Source of the DNA: Acidimicrobiaceae bacterium | GTDB taxonomy: Bacteria; Actinomycetota; Acidimicrobiia; Acidimicrobiales; RAAP-2 | Direction of reading: 5' to 3' | Assembly (NCBI GenBank): GCA_003133075.1 | Contig: PKZN01000125.1 | Coordinates: 4,925 to 19,463 of the forward strand | Length of the DNA: 14,539 nt | The notes under the pieces: model-generated | Database searches by the model: none | Told to the model about the DNA's origin: nothing | The model's input: only the letters and a program-made list of their open reading frames with translations | Shown: positions 7,760 through 14,513 of the stretch, in pieces | How positions within the stretch are numbered: the first letter of the stretch is position 1 | How the letters are laid out: the number at the start of each line of letters is the position of its first letter | Position numbers and translations under genes: made by a program

Positions 7760-8980
7760 ATGACACTCCGTGTTGATTCAGAAGTTGGCCAACTCAAGCA
7801 GGCAATTATTCATCGTCCTGGTCTCGAACTAGCGCGTCTTACGCCGTCAAACGTGCAAAGTCTCCTCTTTGATGACGTCCTGTGGGCCAAGAAAGCCCGT
7901 GAGGAACACGACGCATTTGCTCAGGCCCTCCGCGATAAGGGTGTGCAGGTCCATCTGTTCGCGGACCTCTTCGCCGACGTCCTAAATCTTCCCGAAGGAC
8001 GAGCCTTCGTACTGGATGATCTTTGTACCAACGATCAAATTGGCCCCTCGCTCGTTACTCCGGTTCGTTCCTTGCTCGATGACTTTGACGGAGCGAAGTT
8101 GGCCGAGTTTCTGATAGGTGGAGTCTTGAAGGCGGATTTGGCCCCACTCCGCGCAAAAAGTCTGTCGTGGGATCAATTGCGAGCAGACGATTTCGTCTTA
8201 CCCCCGCTACCGAACACGCTGTTCCAACGAGACAACTCTTGTTGGATTTACGCGGGTGTGACCGTGAATCCAATGGCCAAGGCCGCGCGCAAGCGTGAAT
8301 CTCTTCATACCAGGGCGATCTATCGTTACCACCCTTTGTTCAAGGATGAGAAATTCGACGTGCTCCTCGATTCTGAGACAGTCAATCATCAAGCAACGAT
8401 GGAAGGCGGCGACGTGCATATTCTCGGTCACGGCACGGTGATGATTGGCATGGGAGAGCGAACGACGCCGATTGCTGTTGAAATTCTTAGTCGTCGACTT
8501 TTTGAGACTGGACTGGCGACACGGGTAATTGCCATAGAGTTGCCACACAGTCATGCGTTTATGCACCTTGACACGGTGATGACCATGATTGATCGAGCCA
8601 CTTTCGTGCTCTATCCATACTTCGACCGCAATCTTCGTAGCTGGACCATCGTGCCCGGAACGAAGCCCGATACCGTGGCACTGAGCCAGAACGAAGATCT
8701 CTGGGAAACCTTGGCTCAGGTGCTAAAGGTCGACCGCGTCACGGTGCTCACGACGAATGAGGACGAACGAGCAGCTCAGCGCGAACAGTGGGACGACGGG
8801 ACAAACTTTCTTGCCGTGTCACCGGGCGTCATCGTGGGCTACGACCGAAACGTGGCGACCAACACGATGCTTCGTCGCGCGGGAATTGAAGTTGTCACCA
8901 TCGAGGGCAGCGAACTTGGTCGAGGGCGAGGGGGCCCGCGTTGCATGACGTGTCCCATTGAGCGAGAAGCGGTCCAATGA
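7760..8980 (+). CDS. arcA: Arginine deiminase
   Basis: This cytoplasmic enzyme hydrolyses L-arginine to citrulline and NH3, the first step of the arginine deiminase pathway. The 406-residue length is normal for the family. The guanidine-modifying catalytic set is present: D158 in the FQRD motif, E215 and D218 in MEGGD, H269 and D271 in HLDTV, and the nucleophile C395 in GRGRGGPRCMTCP close to the C-terminus. HSHAFMHLDTVMTMID (263-278) and LRSWTIVPG (292-300) are also typical. The frame is open from a GTG at 7745, but ATG 7760 is chosen because AGGG (7749-7752) sits seven bases before it and the protein then begins at the family's usual MTLRVDSEVGQLKQAIIHRPG. Its last four bases overlap the next gene (ATGA), implying translational coupling. 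Confidence 0.95.
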   Translation: MTLRVDSEVGQLKQAIIHRPGLELARLTPSNVQSLLFDDVLWAKKAREEHDAFAQALRDKGVQVHLFADLFADVLNLPEGRAFVLDDLCTNDQIGPSLVTPVRSLLDDFDGAKLAEFLIGGVLKADLAPLRAKSLSWDQLRADDFVLPPLPNTLFQRDNSCWIYAGVTVNPMAKAARKRESLHTRAIYRYHPLFKDEKFDVLLDSETVNHQATMEGGDVHILGHGTVMIGMGERTTPIAVEILSRRLFETGLATRVIAIELPHSHAFMHLDTVMTMIDRATFVLYPYFDRNLRSWTIVPGTKPDTVALSQNEDLWETLAQVLKVDRVTVLTTNEDERAAQREQWDDGTNFLAVSPGVIVGYDRNVATNTMLRRAGIEVVTIEGSELGRGRGGPRCMTCPIEREAVQ

Positions 8981-9996
8981 AGAATTCCAAAATCATTGGA
9001 GGCTTAAAGGGTCGAAGTCTTTTGCGTGACATTGACCTCACCAAAGATCAATTTATGGCACTCCTTGATCTTGCGGAGATATTGCGTACGGAGAAGAAAT
9101 CTGACACGGAAAAGAAACGACTAAAGGGAAAGAATATTGCAATCATTTTCGAGAAGTCGTCAACGCGCACAAGGTCGTCGTTCGAAGTAGGGGGACACGA
9201 CCAAGGTGCCCATGTGACCTACATGGGACCCGGTGACACTCATATGGGTCGCCAGGAGACCATAAAGGACACGGCGCGGGTACTTGGTCGCATGTTCGAC
9301 GGCATTGAATTTCGTGGATTCGCTCATCACGACGTCGAGTTGTTGGCCGAGTTCTCGGGCGTGCCCGTGTGGAATGGGCTCACTGATGAGTGGCATCCTA
9401 CGCAGTTATTGGCCGACATTCTCACCATCCGCGACCATTCCTCGAAGCCACTCGAGCGTATCGCTCTTACCTACGTCGGCGACGCTCGAAATAACACCGC
9501 CAATTCACTGCTGTGTGTTGGAGCACTCTTGGGTATGGATATCCGTATCGCGGCGCCACTCTCGTTGCAACCAAACGAGGATGTCCAACTCATTGCAAAA
9601 CGATTGGCGCAGCATTCCGATGCGAAACTATCTATTACCGAGAACCCTCACGACGCGGTCGCGGAGACGGACTTTATTTACACCGACGTCTGGGTCTCCA
9701 TGGGTGAACCCACTGATTCTTGGGCTGAACGAATCAAACTGTTACTGCCCTATCAAGTCAACGAGCAACTCGTGCACGCATCAAAGAATCCTGATGTGCG
9801 ATTCCTCCACTGCTTGCCAGCACTTCATAATACGGACACCGAAATTGGTAAGGAACTGAACAAGAAGTATGGCGTAAGCGCGCTGGAAGTCACTGAAGAG
9901 GTCTTCGAGTCCGCCACGTCAATCGTCTTTGATCAGGCCGAGAACCGACTTCACACAATTAAGGCGGTCATGGTGGCGACGCTGGCCGGAGCTTGA
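8977..9996 (+). CDS. arcB: Ornithine carbamoyltransferase, catabolic type
   Basis: In this operon it would run citrulline phosphorolysis, giving ornithine and carbamoyl phosphate. The 339-residue protein has the carbamoyl-phosphate loop SSTRTRSSFE (61-70), HPTQLLAD (140-147), the ornithine-binding DVWVSMGE (237-244) and the catalytic HCLPA (278-282). The stretch KDTARVLGRMFDGIEFRGF (97-115), the WNGLTDEWHPTQ segment and the length near 335 residues are closer to what I recall of Pseudomonas ArcB than to shorter anabolic ArgF. Direction is inferred mainly from the operon, and an anabolic role cannot be excluded from sequence alone. The start overlaps the deiminase stop by four bases; the stop (9994-9996) lies two to ten bases before any sensible carbamate kinase start. 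Codon use is less GC-rich than the flanks. Confidence 0.94.
   Translation: MKNSKIIGGLKGRSLLRDIDLTKDQFMALLDLAEILRTEKKSDTEKKRLKGKNIAIIFEKSSTRTRSSFEVGGHDQGAHVTYMGPGDTHMGRQETIKDTARVLGRMFDGIEFRGFAHHDVELLAEFSGVPVWNGLTDEWHPTQLLADILTIRDHSSKPLERIALTYVGDARNNTANSLLCVGALLGMDIRIAAPLSLQPNEDVQLIAKRLAQHSDAKLSITENPHDAVAETDFIYTDVWVSMGEPTDSWAERIKLLLPYQVNEQLVHASKNPDVRFLHCLPALHNTDTEIGKELNKKYGVSALEVTEEVFESATSIVFDQAENRLHTIKAVMVATLAGA
9988..9991 (+). promoter_or_regulatory. Shine-Dalgarno-like GGAG before a non-standard arcC start
   Basis: GGAG lies six bases upstream of the in-frame ATC at 9998, inside the end of the ornithine carbamoyltransferase gene. It is the only good ribosome binding site near the expected carbamate kinase N-terminus and supports ATC as the start. 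Confidence 0.45.
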
Positions 9997-9997
9997 A

Positions 9998-10897
9998 ATC
10001 CTCATCGTTGCCGCACTAGGCGGTAATGCCTTGTTGCAACGAGGCGAAAAGCCCGCTGCCGAAATTGAATTGGGTCACGTCACCGACGCAGCTCGGCAAC
10101 TCGCCAAGGTTTGTGACGGGAACGACGTCATCATCACACACGGCAACGGGCCTCAGGTAGGAATGCTGGCGCTTGAGAGCGCGAATGATCCTGCGCTAGA
10201 GCATCCGTTCCCCCTCGATGTTCTCGTTGCCCAAACGCAAGGAATGATTGGATACTGGATTGCGCAAGCGCTAGGTAACCTGCTCGACCGTCGCGTCGTG
10301 ACGGTCGTGACCCAGACGGTAGTTGACGCACACGATCCCGCATGGTCAAAACCCACGAAGTTCGTCGGTCGCGGGTATTCCAAGGCTCAGGTGGACAAAT
10401 TGAGTGAACGGCATTGGATCTTTAAGCAAGATGGCGATTCGTGGCGCCGCGTCGTCCCCTCGCCCGAACCTATTGAAGTGGTCGAGATGTCCTCAGTGAC
10501 TGATTTGTTGGCGAAGGGATTGATAGTCGTTTGTGGTGGTGGTGGGGGAATACCAGTGACGAGAGATCGAGAGAACCGTCTTAAGGGTGTCGAAGCTGTC
10601 GTTGATAAGGACCTCGCCAGCGCCCTCATTGCTCGTCAAGTACATGCCGATGTCCTACTCTTCTTAACCGATGTACCGGCGGTGTACGTAGATTATGGGA
10701 CAGCAACGCAACGCCCGCTTGCCAAGGTCACCGTTGAGCAACTTCGTGCCCTCAGTTTCGCGCCTGGCTCAATGGGGCCAAAGGTGGAAGCGGCGTGTCG
10801 ATTCGTACAAGCGACCGGCAAACGAGCCAGCATTGGCACGATTGATGACTCGTTTGCACTGTTAGAGGGAAGTGTCGGGACTTCAATTCTTCCCTGA
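9998..10897 (+). CDS. arcC: Carbamate kinase, with atypical start codon
   Basis: It transfers phosphate from carbamoyl phosphate to ADP, giving ATP, CO2 and NH3, the energy-yielding last step of the pathway. The frame encodes ILIVAALGGNALLQRGEKP at the N-terminus, HGNGPQVGMLA, QGMIGYWIAQALGN, CGGGGGIPVT, GVEAVVDKDLAS, LLFLTDVPAV and GSMGPKVEAACRF, all signature segments of the amino-acid-kinase fold carbamate kinases. Length from ATC 9998 is about 299 residues, slightly under the usual ~310. There is no ATG, GTG or TTG at the family's normal N-terminus. The nearest upstream candidate is TTG 9929, which would add 23 unrelated residues overlapping arcB and lacks a Shine-Dalgarno sequence. The nearest downstream pair of TTG codons would delete the phosphate-binding GGN. 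I place the start at ATC because of GGAG at 9988-9991. A sequence error or a programmed +1 shift from arcB are alternatives. Confidence 0.9.
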   Translation: MLIVAALGGNALLQRGEKPAAEIELGHVTDAARQLAKVCDGNDVIITHGNGPQVGMLALESANDPALEHPFPLDVLVAQTQGMIGYWIAQALGNLLDRRVVTVVTQTVVDAHDPAWSKPTKFVGRGYSKAQVDKLSERHWIFKQDGDSWRRVVPSPEPIEVVEMSSVTDLLAKGLIVVCGGGGGIPVTRDRENRLKGVEAVVDKDLASALIARQVHADVLLFLTDVPAVYVDYGTATQRPLAKVTVEQLRALSFAPGSMGPKVEAACRFVQATGKRASIGTIDDSFALLEGSVGTSILP

Positions 10898-11001
10898 TTG
10901 AAACGTACTCACGTGAATCAGTGGAGTTTCGTTGCCTGGCGTGGAGCACTCCTTAGAGAATCTCAAGGATTAAAGCGGAATTACTTGGCGCCGCTTCTTA
11001 G

Positions 11002-11060
11002 ATGTGCAATAGAGAGTTGCATGTCGTCCGCTGACATGCTACTGTCGGTTGCACATTGCA
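11002..11060. promoter_or_regulatory. Nested inverted repeats, probable ArsR operator/promoter
   Basis: Outer arms ATGTGCAA (11002-11009) and TTGCACAT (11049-11056) enclose inner arms GCATGTC (11019-11025) and GACATGC (11033-11039). A second reading gives TGCAA-N7-TTGCA (11005-11021), with further TTGCA copies at 11049 and 11056. A possible promoter, TTGCAT (11017-11022) with a 17-bp spacer to TACTGT (11040-11045), lies inside the repeats. The position immediately upstream of the SRPBCC-ArsR-SRPBCC operon suggests autoregulation by the ArsR protein (inference). Confidence 0.5.
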
Positions 11061-11088
11061 GTTTGACGTAAAGGAGGGCTGAACACTG

Positions 11089-11529
11089 ATGGCCGAGCTA
11101 GTGATTGAGCGTGAAATCCTGATCGAAGCACCGGTGGAGGTGGTCTGGCGGACCATCACCGAGCCCGATCAGATGGCCCTCTGGTTCGCCGACCGAGTGG
11201 AACTGACCGTCGAGCCGGGCGCTCGGGGTTTCATGTACTTCGGCGACCAGGGTGGCCCGGTCGTCGTGGTGAGCGTCGAAGCGCCCACGCGCTTTTCGTT
11301 TCGCTGGAACCATCCCCTCGAGGAGGACCCGGTCGTAGGTAACTCGATGTTCGTGGAGTTCACGCTGAGCGCCGAGGGCGACGAGCGCACCCGTCTGCGG
11401 GTGACCGAGCGTGACCACGAACTGCGCGACTGGCCCGACACGGAGAAGCAGCGCTACGCGGAGGATCATCGAGGTGGATGGTCCACGCATCTGGCGCGCC
11501 TCGCCACCTTGCTCGAGGGCCAATCGTGA
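11089..11529 (+). CDS. SRPBCC (AHSA1-like) domain protein
   Basis: The 146-residue single-domain protein belongs to the START/Bet v1-like helix-grip fold that binds hydrophobic ligands. The N-terminal IEREILIEAPVEVVWRTITE, the WFADRVEL segment and the ending GGWSTHLARLATLLE (about 129-143) are typical of the AHSA1 branch. No ligand or catalytic residue can be assigned. ATG 11089 follows a strong AAGGAGG (11071-11077), with a somewhat long 11-base gap. It is the first gene of a three-gene operon and overlaps the ArsR gene by four bases (GTGA). Codon use returns to the high-GC pattern of the flank. In other actinobacteria such pairs are usually annotated only as regulator plus SRPBCC partner, so the physiological role is open. 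Confidence 0.85.
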   Translation: MAELVIEREILIEAPVEVVWRTITEPDQMALWFADRVELTVEPGARGFMYFGDQGGPVVVVSVEAPTRFSFRWNHPLEEDPVVGNSMFVEFTLSAEGDERTRLRVTERDHELRDWPDTEKQRYAEDHRGGWSTHLARLATLLEGQS

Positions 11530-11891
11530 CGGTGATGACGTTGACGGAAGAAGAACTGGTGTCGGCCGTTGCCGAACCCTCTCGTCGACGGGTCCTCGAT
11601 CTACTCATTCGCAATGGTGAAGCCAGCGCGTGGAGCTTGGCCGACCACGTACCGTTCTCCCGCCAGGCCGTGTCCAAGCATCTCGTCGTGTTGGAAGGAG
11701 CGGGGTTGGTGAGGCGCCGCAAGCAGCGTCGAGAGGTGCTCTACCAGGTGCAACCCGAGCGTCTCCACCAAGCCACCCGGGCGATGGCCGACCTCGCCGC
11801 GCAGTGGGACCGTCGCCTCGACGCCATCAAACGCCTCGCCGAAGCGGCTCACGCCGAAGCCAAGCCACGCGCAACCAAGGAGAGCACCTGA
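11526..11891 (+). CDS. ArsR-family winged-helix transcriptional regulator
   Basis: The 121-residue protein is a small dimeric winged-helix repressor. LVSAVAEPSRRRVLDLLI (11-28) is the ArsR opening helix pair. SLADHVPFSRQAVSKHLVVL (37-56) is the recognition helix-turn-helix, and GLVRRRKQRREVLYQVQP (60-77) forms the wing. The C-terminal helices (about 78-110) carry a W/RRLDAIKRL pattern seen in regulators paired with SRPBCC proteins. The protein contains no cysteine, so it cannot use the classic Cys metal-sensing site; an organic ligand or simple autoregulation is more likely. GTG 11526 overlaps the preceding stop; ATG 11535 is the alternative. Its stop overlaps the next ATG by one base. The nested inverted repeats at 11002-11060 are the likely operator. 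Confidence 0.9.
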   Translation: MTVMTLTEEELVSAVAEPSRRRVLDLLIRNGEASAWSLADHVPFSRQAVSKHLVVLEGAGLVRRRKQRREVLYQVQPERLHQATRAMADLAAQWDRRLDAIKRLAEAAHAEAKPRATKEST

Positions 11892-12340
11892 TGCAGAACC
11901 AGAACTTCACGACGTCCTTCTCGGTCAAAGCGAGCCCGACGGAGGTGTTCGAGGTGATCAACAACGTCCGCGGATGGTGGACGGGCGAGGTTGAGGGCGA
12001 CGCCAAGAAGGTGGGCGACGAGTTCACCTACGTCTATCCCGGGTACCACTACTCCAAGCAGAAAGTTGTGGAGCTCGTCCCGGGCGAGCGAGTTATGTGG
12101 CACGTCGTCGATTCGCGCCTCGAAGGACCGTCGGACCCGAGCGAGTGGACCGGTACCGACATCGTCTTTGACATCAGCGCGAGTGATGGTGGGACCGAGG
12201 TTCGTTTTTCCCACCGTGGCCTGGTTCCCGCGTTCGAGTGTTTTGAGAGATGTTCGGGTGGCTGGGGTTTCTTCGTCAACGCCAGCCTCCAGCGCCTGAT
12301 CGCCACCGGTGAGGGCCCACTGTCACCCCCGTGGGAGTGA
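11891..12340 (+). CDS. Second SRPBCC domain protein
   Basis: The 149-residue protein has the same helix-grip fold class as the first gene of the operon but is not a close copy. It begins MQNQNFTTSFSVKASPTEVF, with a conserved WW at about 29-30 and the strand GTDIVFDIS near 109-117. The ending FVNASLQRLIATGEGPL corresponds to the long C-terminal helix. Residues C78-equivalent positions are not obviously catalytic; two Cys lie in the FECFERCSGGW segment (about 117-127 onward), unusual for the fold but of unknown meaning. ATG 11891 has AAGGAG at 11877-11882 and overlaps the ArsR stop (TGATG), so it is translationally coupled. Function is unknown. It converges on the TetR gene 69 bp downstream. 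Confidence 0.85.
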   Translation: MQNQNFTTSFSVKASPTEVFEVINNVRGWWTGEVEGDAKKVGDEFTYVYPGYHYSKQKVVELVPGERVMWHVVDSRLEGPSDPSEWTGTDIVFDISASDGGTEVRFSHRGLVPAFECFERCSGGWGFFVNASLQRLIATGEGPLSPPWE

Positions 12341-12348
12341 GAACGGCC

Positions 12349-12411
12349 CCACGGTGACCAGCGGGTAACTCGCGAGACGGGTTGGGACCGTGGCTCGCAA
12401 TCCAGCGAGTT
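12349..12411. terminator. Interleaved inverted repeats between convergent genes
   Basis: CCACGGT (12349-12355) pairs with ACCGTGG (12387-12393), and AACTCGC (12367-12373) pairs with GCGAGTT (12405-12411), in an A-B-A'-B' order that could form a pseudoknot. CTCGC/GCGAG (12394-12398, 12405-12409) is a competing local hairpin. The location, in the short gap between convergent operons, suggests bidirectional termination, but there is no T-run. Confidence 0.3.
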
Positions 12412-13036
12412 AGCGGACCGTCGTTGAGCGAGCGGCGAGCACCTTGTCGAGGCGCGCGGGGCTCAAGGCTCGGTGGGGGAGGTCCGAGTCGGCGGGTCGC
12501 ATGCCGGCGATCAGCACGTCGAGGTGGCGTCGCCACGCGTCGGGGGCAATGGGCAAGGTCGCTTCGAGGACGCCGTTGAGTGAGAACATCGCCAACGTCA
12601 AGTCCGTACTCGTGAGGTCGTGGCGGACGCGACCGTGCTCTTTCGCGTCGAGCAGCAGGGTCGCAATGAGGTGGCGAGCGAGTTTCACCATCTCGTGATC
12701 CGTGTTCCACAGTCGCGGCAGGCAGCCGGCGTGTTCCGCCTGAAAGGCGCCGGTGGCCTCCAGGAACCTCTCGAGCCCGGTGCCCTCGGGTGACCTTGCG
12801 GCGTCGCGGGCCATCTGGATGATGGCGCCGAGGACCTCGTGTACGAGCGTGTCGATCAGTGCCTGTTTTGTGGGAAAGCGTCGATAGAGCGTGCCGATAC
12901 CCACGCCGGCCACCCGAGCGATCTCGGTGACACTCGCGTCGAGTCCCTGTTCGTCAAAGACGCGAACGGCCGCGGCCAAGAGCTGTTCTCGGTGTCGCGC
13001 GGCGTCTTTGCGCAACGGCCGCGTGGTGGTGCTCAT
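12410..13036 (-). CDS. TetR/AcrR-family transcriptional regulator
   Basis: The 208-residue protein has an N-terminal TetR DNA-binding domain. RHREQLLAAAVRVFDEQGLD (14-33) is helix 1. SVTEIARVAGVGIGTLYRRFPTKQALIDTLV (35-65) is the helix-turn-helix with the signature GTLYRRFPTK. The remainder is a variable helical ligand-binding domain, with a LFSLNGVLE-type dimer helix near 150. It lies 7 bp downstream of the MFS exporter gene on the same strand. Its Shine-Dalgarno-like GGAGTGAGG overlaps the exporter's stop, so the two are probably co-transcribed and coupled. By analogy with many such pairs it would repress the exporter until a drug-like ligand binds. The operator is probably upstream of the exporter, mostly outside the window. 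Confidence 0.92.
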   Translation of the reverse strand: MSTTTRPLRKDAARHREQLLAAAVRVFDEQGLDASVTEIARVAGVGIGTLYRRFPTKQALIDTLVHEVLGAIIQMARDAARSPEGTGLERFLEATGAFQAEHAGCLPRLWNTDHEMVKLARHLIATLLLDAKEHGRVRHDLTSTDLTLAMFSLNGVLEATLPIAPDAWRRHLDVLIAGMRPADSDLPHRALSPARLDKVLAARSTTVR

Positions 13037-13043
13037 CGGCGCC

Positions 13044-14513
13044 TCACTCCGACTCGTCGCCGACGAGGGTACCGCCGGCGACGAGACCCAACTCGGCGTG
13101 GGGCAGCGTGGCTTCGGTGACGACGGCTGGCGGTCGTAGTCGCCCCGGCACGAAGAGGGCCGCGATCGCCGCGGCGATGGCGGCGACGGTCAACAACGCG
13201 AAGCCGTGGGTGTAACCGGACTCGCGGGGTATCGCCCCCGAGCGCACCCCCGAAGTCACGATGCTGCTCATGACCGCGGCGCCAATGGAGCCGCCGATGG
13301 TGCGGATGTTCGCGTTCATGCCACTCGCGACGCCGGTCTGTTCGGGTGGGACCGCCACCACCACGATGGCCGACATCGAGGAGAAAGCCAGACCGAAACC
13401 GACACCCTCGACGACCATCGCGACGAGAATCTCCCACTCCGCGGCGTGGGCGAAGGTGAGGAGCGCGAAGGTCACGATGCCCACGAGCAGCCCCGTGACG
13501 AGGACTGATTTACTCCCGAAGCGCTTCGACAGTGGACCAGAGAGCATGCCGAAGGCGAACATGAAGACGCTCGCCGGGAGAAGGATCAACCCCGAGACGG
13601 TGATGCTCACCCCGAAGCCGTAGCCCGCGGACTTGGGGGTCTGGAGGAACTCGGGGAGGAACGCGAACACCGCGTACATGCCCACACCGAGCAGTAACGC
13701 CACCAGATTCGTCGTCCACACGGCGGGGATCCTCATCATCTGCATGTCGATGAGTGGGTGCTCGGAGCGGGCTTCGACCACCACCCAGACCACGGCGAGG
13801 ATGACGGTGCCGAGTAGGAGCCCGATAACGCTCGTCGAACCCCAGCCCCAGGTGGGCGCCTCGCTTATCGCGAGGATTCCGGCGACGAGCCAGGCCGAGA
13901 GCAGGAAAATACCGGCCCAACTGAGTGTGCCGGGCGTGCGAACACGCGACTCGGGGACGACGACGTGCGCGGCGATCGTGCCCGCCGCCATGACGATCAT
14001 GGGGATCCAGAACAGCCAGTGGTAGTCGAGCGCGTTGACGATCGGACCCGCGAGCACGATGCCGAGGCCCGCGCCCGCCGCGGCCAACGCCGCGATGACG
14101 CCGATGGCGCCCATCACCTTTTCTTTGGGGAACTCGTCTCGGATCAGACCGAAGGCCAGGGGAACGACACCGCCACCGACACCTTGAATGACGCGGGCCA
14201 CGATCATCAAGGTGATCGAACTCGCGATCGCCGCCAGCAGCGAGCCGAGCGTCAGAGCCACCAGCGTGAGCACCAGCATGCGCTCTTTGCCGTACATGTC
14301 GCCCAGTCGACCCATGATCGGGGTGAAGATCGCTGCCGACAGTAAGTAGGCGGTCAACACCCACGTGACGGTGTTCTGTGAGGTGTGCAGTCCCGCCTCA
14401 ATGGTGGGCAGGACCGGAATGACCAGGGACTGCAGGAGGGCGTAGCCGCCAACGGCGAGGGCCAAGACGGCGTACGTCGCCTGGTAGGGCCTTCGGGCTT
14501 GCTCCTGCGCCAT
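13044..14513 (-). CDS. MFS transporter, DHA2-like (drug:H+ antiporter type)
   Basis: The 489-residue integral membrane protein has about 14 hydrophobic segments, as in the EmrB/QacA group. Motif A, GRLGDMYGKERM, is at 68-79 between TM2 and TM3. VARVIQGVGGGVVPLAFGLI (about 105-124) is the conserved TM4 region, and GAGLGIVLAGPIVNALDYHW in TM5 carries the antiporter motif C-like glycine pattern. It would export an unknown small toxic compound in exchange for protons. ATG 14513 is preceded by CGGAGGCG (about 14519-14526). The gene is followed closely by the TetR regulator. The start lies 26 bp from the window edge, so its promoter is not in view. A role in exporting a metabolite rather than a drug is possible. 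Confidence 0.92.
   Translation of the reverse strand: MAQEQARRPYQATYAVLALAVGGYALLQSLVIPVLPTIEAGLHTSQNTVTWVLTAYLLSAAIFTPIMGRLGDMYGKERMLVLTLVALTLGSLLAAIASSITLMIVARVIQGVGGGVVPLAFGLIRDEFPKEKVMGAIGVIAALAAAGAGLGIVLAGPIVNALDYHWLFWIPMIVMAAGTIAAHVVVPESRVRTPGTLSWAGIFLLSAWLVAGILAISEAPTWGWGSTSVIGLLLGTVILAVVWVVVEARSEHPLIDMQMMRIPAVWTTNLVALLLGVGMYAVFAFLPEFLQTPKSAGYGFGVSITVSGLILLPASVFMFAFGMLSGPLSKRFGSKSVLVTGLLVGIVTFALLTFAHAAEWEILVAMVVEGVGFGLAFSSMSAIVVVAVPPEQTGVASGMNANIRTIGGSIGAAVMSSIVTSGVRSGAIPRESGYTHGFALLTVAAIAAAIAALFVPGRLRPPAVVTEATLPHAELGLVAGGTLVGDESE

Larger units (their letters stand above)
2783..10900. other. Lower-GC block: putative acquired acid-resistance island
   Basis: This region contains the H+-ATPase, the arginine deiminase operon and the truncated LLM gene. 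Sampled rows inside are clearly poorer in G+C than rows in the flanks (rows at 5461 and 8341: 26 and 27 of 60; rows at 2101 and 12421: 42 and 43 of 60). Codons such as ATT, TTG, GAA and AAG are more frequent than in the flanking genes. No integrase, transposase, tRNA or terminal repeat was seen, so the mechanism and exact ends are unknown, and the right end is placed only approximately. Confidence 0.5.

Noticed and set aside
10900..10930. GAAAC ... GTTTC arms just after carbamate kinase as a terminator
   Set aside because: Only 5 bp pair cleanly, the loop is long and no T-run follows.
10913..11071. Plus-strand frame of 52 codons from GTG 10913 to TAA at 11069-11071
   Set aside because: No ribosome binding site, unrecognisable product, and it runs through the inverted repeats of the putative operator; likely chance.
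13510..14364. Long minus-strand frame inside the MFS gene in another frame
   Set aside because: Extremely Arg/His/Gly-rich low-complexity translation; shadow of the transporter gene.
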